Assembly (NCBI GenBank): GCA_000701945.1
Contig: JNKE01000017.1
Span: forward strand, 186,001 to 250,000
Length of the DNA: 64,000 nucleotides
Origin: Anaerotruncus sp. MC2020
GTDB taxonomy: Bacteria; Bacillota; Clostridia; Oscillospirales; Ruminococcaceae
Reading direction: 5' to 3'
Shown here: positions 9,289 through 19,627 of the stretch, piece by piece
Layout of the letters: each line of letters starts with the position of its first letter
Position numbering within the stretch: position 1 is the first letter of the stretch
Program-made: the position numbers and the translations under genes
Notes under the pieces: generated by a model
Databases searched by the model: none
Told to the model about the DNA's origin: nothing
What the model saw: the letters and a program-made list of their open reading frames with translations, nothing else

Positions 9289-10329
9289 ATGAGCGTTTTA
9301 CGTACAACTGCAAAGGAATTGCACGTTCTTGCGGAAAAATACCTCTCCGAGCGGACTGCCGAACCCAAATGCGTCCACAGGACACTGCTTCTGAGGTCGC
9401 TGGTGATACTGAAGAAGCTCCACCCCGAGACGGAGGACTTTTTCGCGCCGATGATGAAAACGCTGATGCCCTATGCGAAGCGTCCCGACAGGAAGGGCGA
9501 CTACGAGAACGGCATGGGACGGCACTACTACTGCGCGCTGAGTCTCAGCGGCAAGGAGATGAAGATGGTCAACTCCTACTACCGCAACGGCATAAAAAGG
9601 CACACCAAGAGCGCGCGCACGATGTTTGAGGAAGACTACACGATGGCGCTGACCATGCAGCACGCGGGCTATATGGATGAGTGCGGCAGATTTCTCGGGC
9701 GCGCGGTGCACATGATATCGGATATGTGCTGTCTTCCGCACACAGCCTCGATGACGTATTATTCGCTCGGACGCAGCTTTCACAAGGGCTACGAGCGCCT
9801 TGCGAAGGCGATATATCCCGAGCTCGTCCCCGAGCAGACGCCCGAGGAGCTCCCGACGCTGTTTGGGTCGAGGGCAACATTTGCTGACGACCTCAACAAG
9901 ATAGCGCTCGAGACGGCTGGGGGACTCACCGCAGTGGAGACAGACCCTGTCGAAGCGATAAAGGAGCATCTTCTGCGCACAGAGCGCGTGATATGTGCAT
10001 TTCTGATGCGATTCTACGAAGACATCACAGCGAAGGAGCGCGAGGCGCATTATATCCTGAACGGCTCGGGCTGCCGACTGCTCAAGGGCACGGACGTGAT
10101 GACGATAAAGATAACGGAGCAGGGGATGATACTGCACGGAGTGAACCCTTCGCCCGAATCGAAGGTAAACGTTACTGATATGGTGTTCTACGCAGCGCAC
10201 CGCCACGACGGCTTGTTCACGCTTTCGCCCGCAAAGGACGCGGAGGGGCGAGTGCTCGAGGTGATCGACGGCAAGCTGCAATTGAAGAAGTTCAATCCTC
10301 TGCACGGCGAGCAATTATTCAGACTATAA
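9289..10329 (+). CDS. Zinc-dependent phospholipase C/S1-P1 nuclease-like protein, no signal peptide
   Basis: A 346-aa protein that I place in the zinc-dependent phospholipase C superfamily from the pattern in its middle part: GRHYY, then an E-D pair (EEDYTMAL), then GRAVHMISDMCCLPH with a further His in FHKGYE. These match the trinuclear-zinc ligands H-x3-D and H of alpha-toxin-like enzymes. Unlike secreted phospholipases it has neither a signal peptide nor membrane segments, so it should act in the cytoplasm or be released in another way. The roughly 100-residue C-terminus (ILNGSGCRLLKGTDVM onward) looks beta-rich and is not recognised. It is monocistronic: its own promoter lies upstream and a structured repeat/terminator follows. 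Activity and substrate are inferred only. Confidence 0.6.
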   Translation: MSVLRTTAKELHVLAEKYLSERTAEPKCVHRTLLLRSLVILKKLHPETEDFFAPMMKTLMPYAKRPDRKGDYENGMGRHYYCALSLSGKEMKMVNSYYRNGIKRHTKSARTMFEEDYTMALTMQHAGYMDECGRFLGRAVHMISDMCCLPHTASMTYYSLGRSFHKGYERLAKAIYPELVPEQTPEELPTLFGSRATFADDLNKIALETAGGLTAVETDPVEAIKEHLLRTERVICAFLMRFYEDITAKEREAHYILNGSGCRLLKGTDVMTIKITEQGMILHGVNPSPESKVNVTDMVFYAAHRHDGLFTLSPAKDAEGRVLEVIDGKLQLKKFNPLHGEQLFRL

Positions 10330-10461
10330 CAAATAGCCAAGGAAACTAAGGGGAGCCCCCTTTGGCGGTTTCGCAGGATACCGAATATGTACCGTAAATT
10401 TACGGCTCGGTAGCCCACAAATTCCGCTAAGGGAAGCACTCTAATTCCTTGGCTTTTTATT
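10330..10461 (+). repeat. Structured intergenic repeat, copy B, acting as terminator
   Basis: The element starts at the stop codon of the phospholipase-like gene. An outer stem, AGCCAAGGAA with TTCCTTGGCT followed by TTTT, encloses a core matching the reverse complement of copy A (6068-6196). The central hairpin is CCGTAAATTTACGG here and TGCCGT...ACGGCA in copy A, so pairing is kept while bases differ. Confidence 0.75.
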
Positions 10462-10464
10462 ATT

Positions 10465-10490
10465 GCGGGCGGATAATATCCGTCCCTGCG
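10465..10490. repeat. GGGCGGAT-ATCCGYCCC palindromic repeat, copy 1
   Basis: GCGGGCGGAT, AAT, ATCCGTCCCTGCG forms a short hairpin. It is nearly identical to 22733-22757, where a T-to-C change in the right arm converts a G-U pair into G-C. Confidence 0.7.
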
Positions 10491-10561
10491 ATTCGTTTGA
10501 TTTGTGCCGTCGTCGAAAGCAGACTTGCCTTTTATACAGAGTCGGTCGGCTATGGGGTCAG

Positions 10562-10615
10562 GGGTGACTCCCCACAGTGTGGGGAGATGTCAGCGAAGCT
10601 GACAGAGGGGACGGG
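10562..10615. repeat. Double-hairpin intergenic repeat (GTGACTCCC...GAGATGTCAGC type), copy 1
   Basis: Two hairpins in tandem: CTCCCCACAGTGTGGGGAG and TGTCAGCGAAGCTGACA. It matches 47899-47952 over 54 bases except for the pair-preserving changes C/G to T/A in the first stem and one base after the second stem. Confidence 0.8.
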
Positions 10616-10631
10616 CTGTTCAGCTGTGTAC

Positions 10632-10709
10632 CCCTGCAGGGTCTGGGACAGAGTCCCAGCGGATTGTCAAGGCAGAGCCTTGACCAGAGTCCAGAGACAG
10701 AGTCTCTGG
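10632..10709. repeat. Modular CAGAG-loop hairpin repeat, copy 1
   Basis: Three successive imperfect palindromes share a CAGAG core: TCTGGGACAGAGTCCCAG, TCAAGGCAGAGCCTTGA and CCAGAGACAGAGTCTCTGG. They abut the stop codon of the isochorismatase-like gene. The same modules in a different order occur at 43330-43432 on the opposite strand. Confidence 0.75.
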
Positions 10710-11222
10710 TCATATAAACTTAACTCCTGCCTTCTGGAGCTTTTCGTGCGCCTTGGCGATTTTTTTCTCATGGAAGACCGACACCGTACCCTTGCGGAGT
10801 ATCTCCGCCTTGATACCGCGCTTTGCGGCACCGAGCGCAGTCGAGGTCACGCAGCCGCACTCGTCGAGCCCGCAGAGGTGGAGCGTATCAATGCCCTTCT
10901 GCTGTATCAGCTCGCGGAGCTGCCTGTTCGAGAGGGCGTCGCCGACGAGCTTGTCGAAGATGTGTTCGGAGACGATATCGAGCCCGCTGTAGAGCTCCGC
11001 GCCCTCCGTCCCCGCTATCGAGTAGCCGAAGAGGAGGCGGTTTGTGGGGAGATTCTGAATGATGTGGCGGATATAGATGACCTCGCAGCCCTTATCGCGG
11101 TACTCGTGAATGAGGGCGTTTACGTCGCCGACGAGCTTGTCCGTGTCGTAGGTGAAGCGCGGCTTGCGTTTTTCGTACAGGTAGTCGTTCTGCATATCGA
11201 TTACGATGAGAGCTGTATTCAT
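10710..11222 (-). CDS. Isochorismatase/nicotinamidase-like cysteine hydrolase
   Basis: A 170-aa cytoplasmic hydrolase of the isochorismatase superfamily, which splits amide or vinyl-ether bonds in small molecules. The catalytic triad is visible as Asp9 (VIDMQND), Lys91 (FDK) and Cys124 (GLDECGCVTST), with the usual T-S-T after the cysteine. I start it at 11222, where AAGGAGG lies a few bases upstream; the longer open frame has no support. It is the last gene of a four-gene operon (GNAT, GT2, Na+/Ca2+ exchanger, this gene) and starts ten bases after the exchanger's stop. Nicotinamidase is one possible activity, but the metal-site histidines of true PncA are not evident, so the substrate is open. 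Confidence 0.85.
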   Translation of the reverse strand: MNTALIVIDMQNDYLYEKRKPRFTYDTDKLVGDVNALIHEYRDKGCEVIYIRHIIQNLPTNRLLFGYSIAGTEGAELYSGLDIVSEHIFDKLVGDALSNRQLRELIQQKGIDTLHLCGLDECGCVTSTALGAAKRGIKAEILRKGTVSVFHEKKIAKAHEKLQKAGVKFI

Positions 11223-11232
11223 GTTGACCTCC

Positions 11233-12162
11233 TTAACCGCGGTTGATGATGTAAGCCGTGTAGCCGCCGTAGACGAGGAGCATAATCGCTCCCTGCCACC
11301 TGACGAGCTTTTTCGACCTGAAGCAGAAGAGCAGCACAAGACCGCTCATGAGGATGAGAACTGCCGAATCTATGAGGTTGAGGGAGGTGAACGCCACGGG
11401 ATGTATAGCGGCGGCAGCTCCTAGGACGAACAGGATATTGAAGATATTCGAGCCGATGACGTTTCCGAGCGCCATATCGACCTCGTTCTTTTTAGCGGCG
11501 ACGACCGAAGTCACGAGCTCGGGGAGACTTGTACCGAGGGCGACCACGGTCATGCCGATGAGGTTATCGGACATACCGAAGCGGCGCGCGATGTCGGAGG
11601 CACCCGATACGACCATTTTACCGCCGACGCCGATAGCAGCCATACCGATGATGATGAAAAGAATCAGCTTCCACACGGGCATGGACTTTATCTCATCCTC
11701 GTCCGCGCCTTGCTGTTTTCTTGCGGTGCTTATCATCAGAACGAGGAAGCCCGTGAAAACGATGAGGAGAATGACGCCGTCGATGTGACCGACTGAGCCG
11801 TCGAGCTTGCCGAGGAGCATGAGCAGTCCCGCAATCGCAATCGAGAACGGGAAGTCACGTTTCAGCGAAATACCGTTGATTTTCAGCGGACACAGCAGCG
11901 CGCACATACCGCATACGACCATGAGGTTGAAGATGTTCGAGCCGACGACGTTGCTTATCGCGAGCTCATTTTTGCCCGCGAGCGCGGCGCTGACGCTGAC
12001 CGAGGTCTCGGGGAGGCTCGTGCCCATAGCGACGATAGTCATACCGATGATGAGGGGCGAGACCTTGAGCTTTTTTGCGGCAGCCGAGCTTCCGTCGACG
12101 AAGAGGTCGGCGCCTTTTATCAGCAGGAAGAAACCGCCGACGAGCAGAATATATTTGAGCAT
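11233..12162 (-). CDS. Na+/Ca2+ exchanger family (CaCA) antiporter
   Basis: A 309-aa integral membrane protein with about ten helices. The two inverted repeats typical of calcium/cation antiporters are clear: GMTIVAMGTSLPETSVS with GSNIFN in the first half, and GMTVVALGTSLPELVTS with GSNIFN in the second. The glutamates and the S/N residues of these motifs form the ion site. It resembles YrbG-type exchangers and probably exports calcium using sodium or proton entry. It sits within the minus-strand operon, 15 bases after the GT2 gene and 10 before the hydrolase gene; the shared operon does not suggest a common pathway. Confidence 0.93.
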   Translation of the reverse strand: MLKYILLVGGFFLLIKGADLFVDGSSAAAKKLKVSPLIIGMTIVAMGTSLPETSVSVSAALAGKNELAISNVVGSNIFNLMVVCGMCALLCPLKINGISLKRDFPFSIAIAGLLMLLGKLDGSVGHIDGVILLIVFTGFLVLMISTARKQQGADEDEIKSMPVWKLILFIIIGMAAIGVGGKMVVSGASDIARRFGMSDNLIGMTVVALGTSLPELVTSVVAAKKNEVDMALGNVIGSNIFNILFVLGAAAAIHPVAFTSLNLIDSAVLILMSGLVLLFCFRSKKLVRWQGAIMLLVYGGYTAYIINRG

Positions 12163-12177
12163 AGAGACATCCTTTCT

Positions 12178-12924
12178 TTATCCGTTATAGTCGTAGAACA
12201 GCCTGTCAAGCAGCTTGTCGAGGTCAGTCCTGTCGCCGAGAGCAGCCCTCGCGAGCGCTCCCGCATTTTGAATCATGAGCTTCAGGTATAGCCAGTCTCC
12301 GAGGTCGTCGTACTTGCGTGTGGAGTTGATGAGGCAGTTGTGACGGAGCGTCGTGTACCTCTTGCCGAGCGCCTTTCCGTAGGCACGGAGCCGCTTTGCA
12401 GTGGCGGCGTCCTCCATAGCCTTTTTCTCGACGAAGCCGCCGACCTCTGTGAAAGTACGCTTTTCCGCCCAGAAAATGCCGCAGTACAGTCCCGTCGCCG
12501 CGAACGACGCGCGGCAGAGCAGGTCATTGAGGTACAGGGGGAGCGAATACCGCTCGAAGCGTATGGGAGCACCGCCGCCGATGAATCTGCCCGTATTGAG
12601 CAGTCGGACGGCTTCCCTTATCGTGCCGCGGGTCATGCGGTTGTCGCAGTCGATAGTCATGACGATGTCGCCATTTGCGGCGAAAATGCCCGCATTTCGC
12701 ACCTTTGCGATGCACCTGTCCTCGTTTGTGAGCACTCGCGCGCCGAGCTCCCGCGCTATGTCGGCAGTCCTGTCCGTACAGCGGTTACAGACGACGATTA
12801 TCTCGACCTCGCCGCCGTAGACCTCAGCCGCCTCGCGTATGGAGCCTATGCATCGCGAAACGTAGCGCTCCTCGTTGTGAGCGGGTATCACGACCGTGAC
12901 CGTTCTTTTCTTCATCATAGCCAT
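12178..12924 (-). CDS. Family 2 glycosyltransferase
   Basis: A 248-aa GT-A fold glycosyltransferase. The N-terminus TVTVVIPAHNEERYV is the classic GT2 nucleotide-sugar binding start, and a D-x-D metal motif follows in TIDCDNRM. No membrane helices are apparent, so the enzyme is probably cytoplasmic or peripheral. Three in-frame ATG codons (12924, 12918, 12915) lie just past the GNAT stop with no clear Shine-Dalgarno, so translation is probably coupled to the upstream gene; I chose the first. Acceptor and donor are unknown. Confidence 0.85.
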   Translation of the reverse strand: MAMMKKRTVTVVIPAHNEERYVSRCIGSIREAAEVYGGEVEIIVVCNRCTDRTADIARELGARVLTNEDRCIAKVRNAGIFAANGDIVMTIDCDNRMTRGTIREAVRLLNTGRFIGGGAPIRFERYSLPLYLNDLLCRASFAATGLYCGIFWAEKRTFTEVGGFVEKKAMEDAATAKRLRAYGKALGKRYTTLRHNCLINSTRKYDDLGDWLYLKLMIQNAGALARAALGDRTDLDKLLDRLFYDYNG

Positions 12925-12928
12925 ACCG

Positions 12929-13369
12929 TCACAGCTTGCGGACGAGGGAGACGTGCCCCTCGAGCTCCGTGAAGCCGTTCTTTCTGTAGAAATCGTATGC
13001 AGGGACGTTGTTCTCGGTCTGTAGGAAGATGTGGTCGACGCCCATATCCCTGACGGCGTCCTCGATCCCGTGCAGGAAGAAAGTCCCGAGCCCCTCATGC
13101 TGGCGTGAGCGGTCGATGCAGAACTCATAGATGTAGTATTCCGTACCCGTACACCAGTGCATGATGCTGCCGAGGGACAGCCCGACGAGCCTGTCGCCGT
13201 CCAGCAGACCGAAGGCGAGGGAGTTCCTGCTGGCTGTGAGGTCGAGCAGATACTCGGTGAGCTGGATGTCGTCGCTCCAGTCGTCGTTCCACGGCGGGTT
13301 CATGAAGATATCGCGGAAGAGGAGCTTTAACTCGCCGAAGCGGTCGGCGCCGAGCCTGATGATATCCAT
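12929..13369 (-). CDS. GNAT family N-acetyltransferase
   Basis: A 146-aa acetyl-CoA-dependent acyltransferase. The coenzyme-A loop (motif A) is RSRQHEGLGTFFL, preceded by the strand YYIYEFCID and followed by the conserved YDFYRKNGF near the C-terminus. The overall layout resembles aminoglycoside 6'-acetyltransferase-like GNATs, though the substrate could be a protein N-terminus or a small amine. GGAGG lies eight bases before the ATG. It is the first gene of the operon transcribed from the promoter at 13399-13427. Confidence 0.88.
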   Translation of the reverse strand: MDIIRLGADRFGELKLLFRDIFMNPPWNDDWSDDIQLTEYLLDLTASRNSLAFGLLDGDRLVGLSLGSIMHWCTGTEYYIYEFCIDRSRQHEGLGTFFLHGIEDAVRDMGVDHIFLQTENNVPAYDFYRKNGFTELEGHVSLVRKL

Positions 13370-13398
13370 AGCTTGACCTCCAAATAAAGAGTATACAT

Positions 13399-13427
13399 AT
13401 TATAACATATAGACGAACGATTGGCAA
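13399..13427 (-). promoter_or_regulatory. Sigma-A promoter of the GNAT-GT2-exchanger-hydrolase operon
   Basis: Read on the minus strand: TTGCCA, 17-bp spacer, TATAAT (TATAAT complement at 13399-13404, TTGCCA complement at 13422-13427). It lies about 30 bases before the GNAT start. Confidence 0.85.
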
Positions 13428-13583
13428 TAAGCGGGACTTATGTTCATTTTTTTGACTTGCAAGAAAAAGCAGTGGAGCACGTATAAAACGGAGCTAATGC
13501 GACGGCAAAATGCACAAAAAAAGCTCCCCATCAAGGAAGTTTGCGGAGTATATGCAGAAATTTTACTTTGAGTCGGTTTTCTC

Positions 13584-13612
13584 TTGAATAAAGCGCCTGA
13601 TTGTGCTATAAT
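13584..13612 (+). promoter_or_regulatory. Sigma-A promoter of the ion transporter gene
   Basis: TTGAAT (13584-13589), 17-bp spacer ending TGTGC, TATAAT (13607-13612). It implies a leader of about 180 nucleotides before the ATG at 13798. Confidence 0.75.
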
Positions 13613-13797
13613 TCGATTTGGTTCGATTTCCCCGTATCAGCGGGGAGACGGCTAATGCATATACATTTAAGCCGTTAGCCATTAGCTCGTGGTGTCCGAT
13701 GTCGCGGATCATTCAAAAAAACGCCGTCAGGCGATACCGAAAGCTAAAGGCTAAAGGCTAAGAGCTAAAGGCTTGCATATCAAACAGGAGGTCATTT
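13613..13797 (+). other. Long leader with GCTAA-rich repeats
   Basis: The 5' leader of the transporter contains GGCTAATG and CATTAGCT about 30 bases apart, which can pair, and a run of near-tandem GCTAAAG heptamers at 13742-13773. AGGAGG precedes the start codon. I recognise no riboswitch class. Between 13428 and 13583 I see nothing beyond AT-rich sequence. Confidence 0.5.
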
Positions 13798-15159
13798 ATG
13801 CTGGCAGCACAGATTTTTGCCATAGTCATTTTCGTCGCAATGTTCCTGCTCATCGTGTGGGACAAGATAGAGCGCCACATCGTCACGCTCGGCTGCGGAC
13901 TTCTCACGCTAGTAGTCGTATTCGGCATCTGCATGAGGAGCTGGACGGCTATATGGAACACCATAGCGGTCAAGGAATTCGCGACCAAGGAGTTCTGGTA
14001 TCAGGTCACGGAGAGCGAGAGCAAGGGCATCAACTGGGCGACTATCGTGTTCATCGCGGGCATGATGGTCATGGTAGAGGGCATGGCAAAGGCGGGATTT
14101 TTCCGCTGGCTGTGCATGAGGATAGCCTATCTCGTAAAGTGCAAGACGATACCGATATTCATCACGTTCATGATAATGTCGGCGGTACTCTCGATGTTCA
14201 TTGACAGCATCACCGTTATCATGTTCCTCGCGGCGGTCACGGTAGAGCTTGCACAGCTTCTCAAATTCAACCCCATACCGATGATACTCTCGGAGATATT
14301 CTGCGCCAACCTTGGCGGTTCGGCAACGATGTGCGGCGACCCGCCGAACATCATCGTCGGCACATCAATGGGCTTCTCATTCTTCGACTTCCTTATGAAT
14401 ACGGGAGCAGTCGCAGGAATATGCCTTGTTGTATGCATCGTGTTCTTCTACATCGTCTTCCGCAAGGAGCTCGCCTCAAAGAGCGCAGAGCCCGTGGACA
14501 TGACGAAGCTCCCCAAGCCGTCGGAGGCAATCACCGACAGGACGGGCTTCATACTCAGCAGTATCATTTTCGGAATCGCGGTAGTGCTCCTTGTTACGCA
14601 CTCGATGACGCACCTCACCGTAGCAACGATAGGCACATTCATCGCCGTGATAACCCTCATCGCGAACGCAAAGCACGCGCTTGAGCTTCTCAAAAAGGTC
14701 GACTACAAGACCCTGCTGTTCTTCATCGGACTGTTCATCGTTGTATGCGGACTTGAAGAAACGGGCATACTCAAATACATCGCGGACTTCATCAGCGACA
14801 TTTCGGGCGGCAACATCATGCTCATGGTAGCTATCATACTGTGGCTGTCTGCTATTGCGAGTGCATTCGTGGACAACATCCCGTTTGCGGCGACAATGGT
14901 GCCCGTAATACAGAGCCTTGCACCTATCGTTATCGCGAGCGGCGCCGACCAGCACACACTTGCATGGGCGCTCTCACTCGGTACGGACATCGGCGGCAGT
15001 GCGACTCCTATCGGAGCGTCCGCGAACGTTGTCGGCACATCTGTTGCGGCAAAGAACGGCTATCCTGTCAGCTGGGGCAGATACTGCAAGAAGCTTGCCC
15101 CCGCGACCGTTATCGTGCTTGCGATCTCGACGGTATACCTGTTCGTAAGATACTTATAA
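13798..15159 (+). CDS. ArsB/NhaD-type (ion transporter superfamily) membrane transporter
   Basis: A 453-aa polytopic protein of about 11-12 helices. It contains the duplicated hairpin motifs of the ArsB/NhaD/P-protein group of the ion transporter superfamily: LGGSATMCGDPPNIIVG in the first half and GTDIGGSATPIGASANVVG in the second. Members exchange Na+/H+ or export arsenite or organic anions; the sequence alone does not decide. The next gene, a cytidylate-kinase-like protein, begins 16 bases after the stop and shares the transcript. Confidence 0.85.
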   Translation: MLAAQIFAIVIFVAMFLLIVWDKIERHIVTLGCGLLTLVVVFGICMRSWTAIWNTIAVKEFATKEFWYQVTESESKGINWATIVFIAGMMVMVEGMAKAGFFRWLCMRIAYLVKCKTIPIFITFMIMSAVLSMFIDSITVIMFLAAVTVELAQLLKFNPIPMILSEIFCANLGGSATMCGDPPNIIVGTSMGFSFFDFLMNTGAVAGICLVVCIVFFYIVFRKELASKSAEPVDMTKLPKPSEAITDRTGFILSSIIFGIAVVLLVTHSMTHLTVATIGTFIAVITLIANAKHALELLKKVDYKTLLFFIGLFIVVCGLEETGILKYIADFISDISGGNIMLMVAIILWLSAIASAFVDNIPFAATMVPVIQSLAPIVIASGADQHTLAWALSLGTDIGGSATPIGASANVVGTSVAAKNGYPVSWGRYCKKLAPATVIVLAISTVYLFVRYL

Positions 15160-15175
15160 TAAGGGAGGAAATACT

Positions 15176-15769
15176 ATGTCACAGCTTATCATATCAGTAG
15201 GACGTGAATTCGGAAGCGGCGGACGCGTTATCGCGGAGGCGCTTGCGAAGCGATTTGATATCCCGATATATGACCGCCACCTCATCACCGAGATAGCCAA
15301 CAAGACAGGTATGTCTCCCGAGGAGATAGAGAAGCTGAACGAAGCTCCTAACCTGCCGCTCATCTCGCGCAGGGTACGCGGCTTCAGCAACTCCATAGAG
15401 GACAACATCGCAGAGATGCAGTTCGACTTTATCCGCAAGAAGGCGGAGAGCGGCGAATCCTTCGTCGTAGTCGGACGCTGTTCCGAGACAAAGCTCAAGG
15501 GATTTGACGGACTTGTCTCGCTGTTCATTCTCGGCGACATGGACGCCAAGATAAAGCGTGTCATGGAAGTCTACGAGATGAACGAGCACGACGCGAAGAG
15601 CTTCATCGAGAAGAAAGACAAGAAGAGGAAGCGCTACCACAACTACCACGTGCATATGCACTGGGGAGACTCGCGCCTCTACGACCTCTCGATAAACAGC
15701 TCGCGTCTCGGCATCGAAAAGACAATCGACTACCTCGAGAAGTACATCAGAGCCCGCATGGGTGAATGA
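15176..15769 (+). CDS. Cytidylate kinase-like protein
   Basis: A 197-aa P-loop protein. The N-terminal ISVGREFGSGGRVIAEALA is the Walker A of the cytidylate kinase-like family, which differs from housekeeping Cmk and often stands next to membrane transporters in clostridia. The C-terminal half is rich in Lys/Arg (KKDKKRKRYHNYH) and corresponds to the lid. AGGGAGG precedes the start. A kinase or regulatory role linked to the upstream transporter is inferred from operon structure only. Confidence 0.8.
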   Translation: MSQLIISVGREFGSGGRVIAEALAKRFDIPIYDRHLITEIANKTGMSPEEIEKLNEAPNLPLISRRVRGFSNSIEDNIAEMQFDFIRKKAESGESFVVVGRCSETKLKGFDGLVSLFILGDMDAKIKRVMEVYEMNEHDAKSFIEKKDKKRKRYHNYHVHMHWGDSRLYDLSINSSRLGIEKTIDYLEKYIRARMGE

Positions 15770-17938
<2,169 letters not shown>

Positions 17939-17950
17939 GGAGGAATTCCC

Positions 17951-18298
17951 ATGCTATTTATATGTTATCCGAAGTGTACGACGTGTCAGAAGGCACAGAA
18001 GTGGCTCGACGGCAGCGGGCTGAAATACGAGCTCCGCGACATCAAGACCGCGAATCCGACCTATGAGGAGCTTGCCGACTGGCACGCAAAGAGCGGACTG
18101 CCGCTGAAACGCTTCTTCAACACGAGCGGACTGCTGTACAAGTCAATGGAGCTAAAGGACAAGCTGCCGACGATGAGCGAGGAGGAGCAGCTCCGACTGC
18201 TCGCAACGGACGGTATGCTCGTCAAGCGCCCCATACTCGTGGACGGCGACAGAGTGTTCGTCGGCTTCAAGGAGAGCGAGTGGGAGCAGCTCAAGTGA
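17951..18298 (+). CDS. ArsC/Spx family thioredoxin-fold protein
   Basis: A 115-aa protein of the arsenate reductase/Spx family. The N-terminal YPKCTTCQKA holds the C-x-x-C pair, and KRPILVDGDRVFVGFKE is the conserved C-terminal motif. The family includes arsenate reductases and the RNA-polymerase-binding regulators Spx/MgsR; lack of the R-R-x-x-K-x-x-P surface typical of true ArsC makes a redox regulator or generic reductase as likely as arsenate reduction. TAAGGAGG overlaps the ligA stop, so the two are cotranscribed. Confidence 0.85.
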   Translation: MLFICYPKCTTCQKAQKWLDGSGLKYELRDIKTANPTYEELADWHAKSGLPLKRFFNTSGLLYKSMELKDKLPTMSEEEQLRLLATDGMLVKRPILVDGDRVFVGFKESEWEQLK

Positions 18299-18334
18299 GC
18301 GGCACGGCTGACAAACAGCATTAAGGAGAAAACT

Positions 18335-18814
18335 ATGTCAAAGGTAATAATGCTCTGCGGGAGGCTGTGCAGCGGCAAATCCACGTACTCAGCCACGCTG
18401 CGGGACGAGCTCGGCTGCGTCGTCCTGTCGGTGGACGAGCTGATGATAGCCCTCCTCGGCAGGGAGACTGGCGCCATGCACGACGAATACGTCCGCCGCG
18501 CAAAGCAGTACATCTGCGGCAAGGCTGCGGACATAGCACGCGCGGGAGCCGACGTCGTCCTCGACCAAGGTTTCTGGACGCGTGCGGAGCGCGATTCTGC
18601 GCGGGAGTTCTTTGCCTCGCGCGGTGTGGACTGCGAGCTGCGATACCTCCGCATAACCGACGAGGAGTGGGAGCGCCGCATCGCCAAGCGCAATGCCGAG
18701 GTCGCGGCGGGACGCTCCGACGCCTACTACGTGGACGACGGACTGAAAGCGAAGTTCACCGCGATGTTCGAGGAGCCGACCGAGGACGAGGCTGACACTG
18801 TCATAGAGGTGTAA
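18335..18814 (+). CDS. P-loop ATPase/kinase of the AAA_33 (zeta-toxin-like) family
   Basis: A 159-aa protein with Walker A GRLCSGKST (residues 9-17), an Asp in VVLSVDELM that fits a phosphate-acceptor or metal site, and VVLDQGFWTRAERD, where an Arg-bearing lid helix follows. The family phosphorylates small molecules or nucleosides, or mediates resistance to antibiotics; the substrate here is unknown. TAAGGAG precedes the start. The next gene starts one base after its stop codon. Confidence 0.82.
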   Translation: MSKVIMLCGRLCSGKSTYSATLRDELGCVVLSVDELMIALLGRETGAMHDEYVRRAKQYICGKAADIARAGADVVLDQGFWTRAERDSAREFFASRGVDCELRYLRITDEEWERRIAKRNAEVAAGRSDAYYVDDGLKAKFTAMFEEPTEDEADTVIEV

Positions 18815-18815
18815 A

Positions 18816-19616
18816 ATGGCTGTATTACGTGAAATAACCGACCTCAAAGCTCCCGAGCTCGCGCCGTACACCGACACCTCGGAGCTGAATCTGCTGCGAG
18901 AGGGAGTATTCGTTGCCGAGAGCCCGAAGGTGATACGCACGGCGCTCGATGCGGGATATGAAGCCGTTTCGCTGCTCGTCGAGGACAAATATGTAACTGG
19001 ACAGGCAGCCGACATCATCGCGCGGGCGGGCGATATCCCCGTATTCCACGGGAGCTCCGCCGCGCTGTCCGAGCTGACGGGCTACAAGCTGACGCAGGGA
19101 GTCCTCGCCGCGATGAAGCGTACCTCGCTGCCCGATATCGGCGATATACTGCGGGATTCTCACCGCATAGCCCTCCTCGAGAACATCATGAACCAGACCA
19201 ACACGGGCGCTATTTTCCGCTCGGCAGCGGCACTCGGCTTCGACGCGGTGCTGCTCACGGACGGGTGCAGCGACCCGCTGTTCCGCCGCTCGGTGCGCGT
19301 GAGCATGGGCAGCGTTTTCCTCATACCGTGGGCGCGTATCGGCGGCAGCTCGCCCGAATATATCCGCACTCTCCGCGGGGCGGGCTTTGTCACGGCGGCT
19401 ATGGCTCTTCGGAGCGACACCGTCACCATTGACGACCCGCGCGTCACGGGAGCGGACAGGCTCGCGGTCGTGCTCGGCACGGAGGGCGACGGACTGCTTC
19501 CCTCCACGATAGAGGAGTGCGACTACACGATAAAAATACCGATGTCTCACGGCGTTGACTCGCTCAACGTCGCCGCTGCGAGCGCAGTTGCGTTCTGGCA
19601 GCTCGGCAGGCACTGA
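18816..19616 (+). CDS. TrmH/SpoU family RNA 2'-O-methyltransferase
   Basis: A 266-aa SAM-dependent methyltransferase of the trefoil-knot SPOUT class, predicted to methylate a ribose in tRNA or rRNA. Motif 1 is NTGAIFRSAAALG (129-141, with Arg135), motif 2 is VVLGTEGDGL, and motif 3 is the knot PMSHGVDSLNVAAASA. The N-terminal 110 residues form the RNA-binding domain. Translation is coupled to the kinase gene by a one-base gap. Confidence 0.92.
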   Translation: MAVLREITDLKAPELAPYTDTSELNLLREGVFVAESPKVIRTALDAGYEAVSLLVEDKYVTGQAADIIARAGDIPVFHGSSAALSELTGYKLTQGVLAAMKRTSLPDIGDILRDSHRIALLENIMNQTNTGAIFRSAAALGFDAVLLTDGCSDPLFRRSVRVSMGSVFLIPWARIGGSSPEYIRTLRGAGFVTAAMALRSDTVTIDDPRVTGADRLAVVLGTEGDGLLPSTIEECDYTIKIPMSHGVDSLNVAAASAVAFWQLGRH

Positions 19617-19627
19617 AAGGAGCACAT

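Noticed and set aside
10330..10709. CRISPR-like array
   Set aside because: The repeated hairpins are of different sequence, not regularly spaced, and no cas genes are present.
10449..11246. Plus-strand frame over the isochorismatase-like gene
   Set aside because: Runs through the hairpin repeats and is antisense to a gene with an intact catalytic triad.
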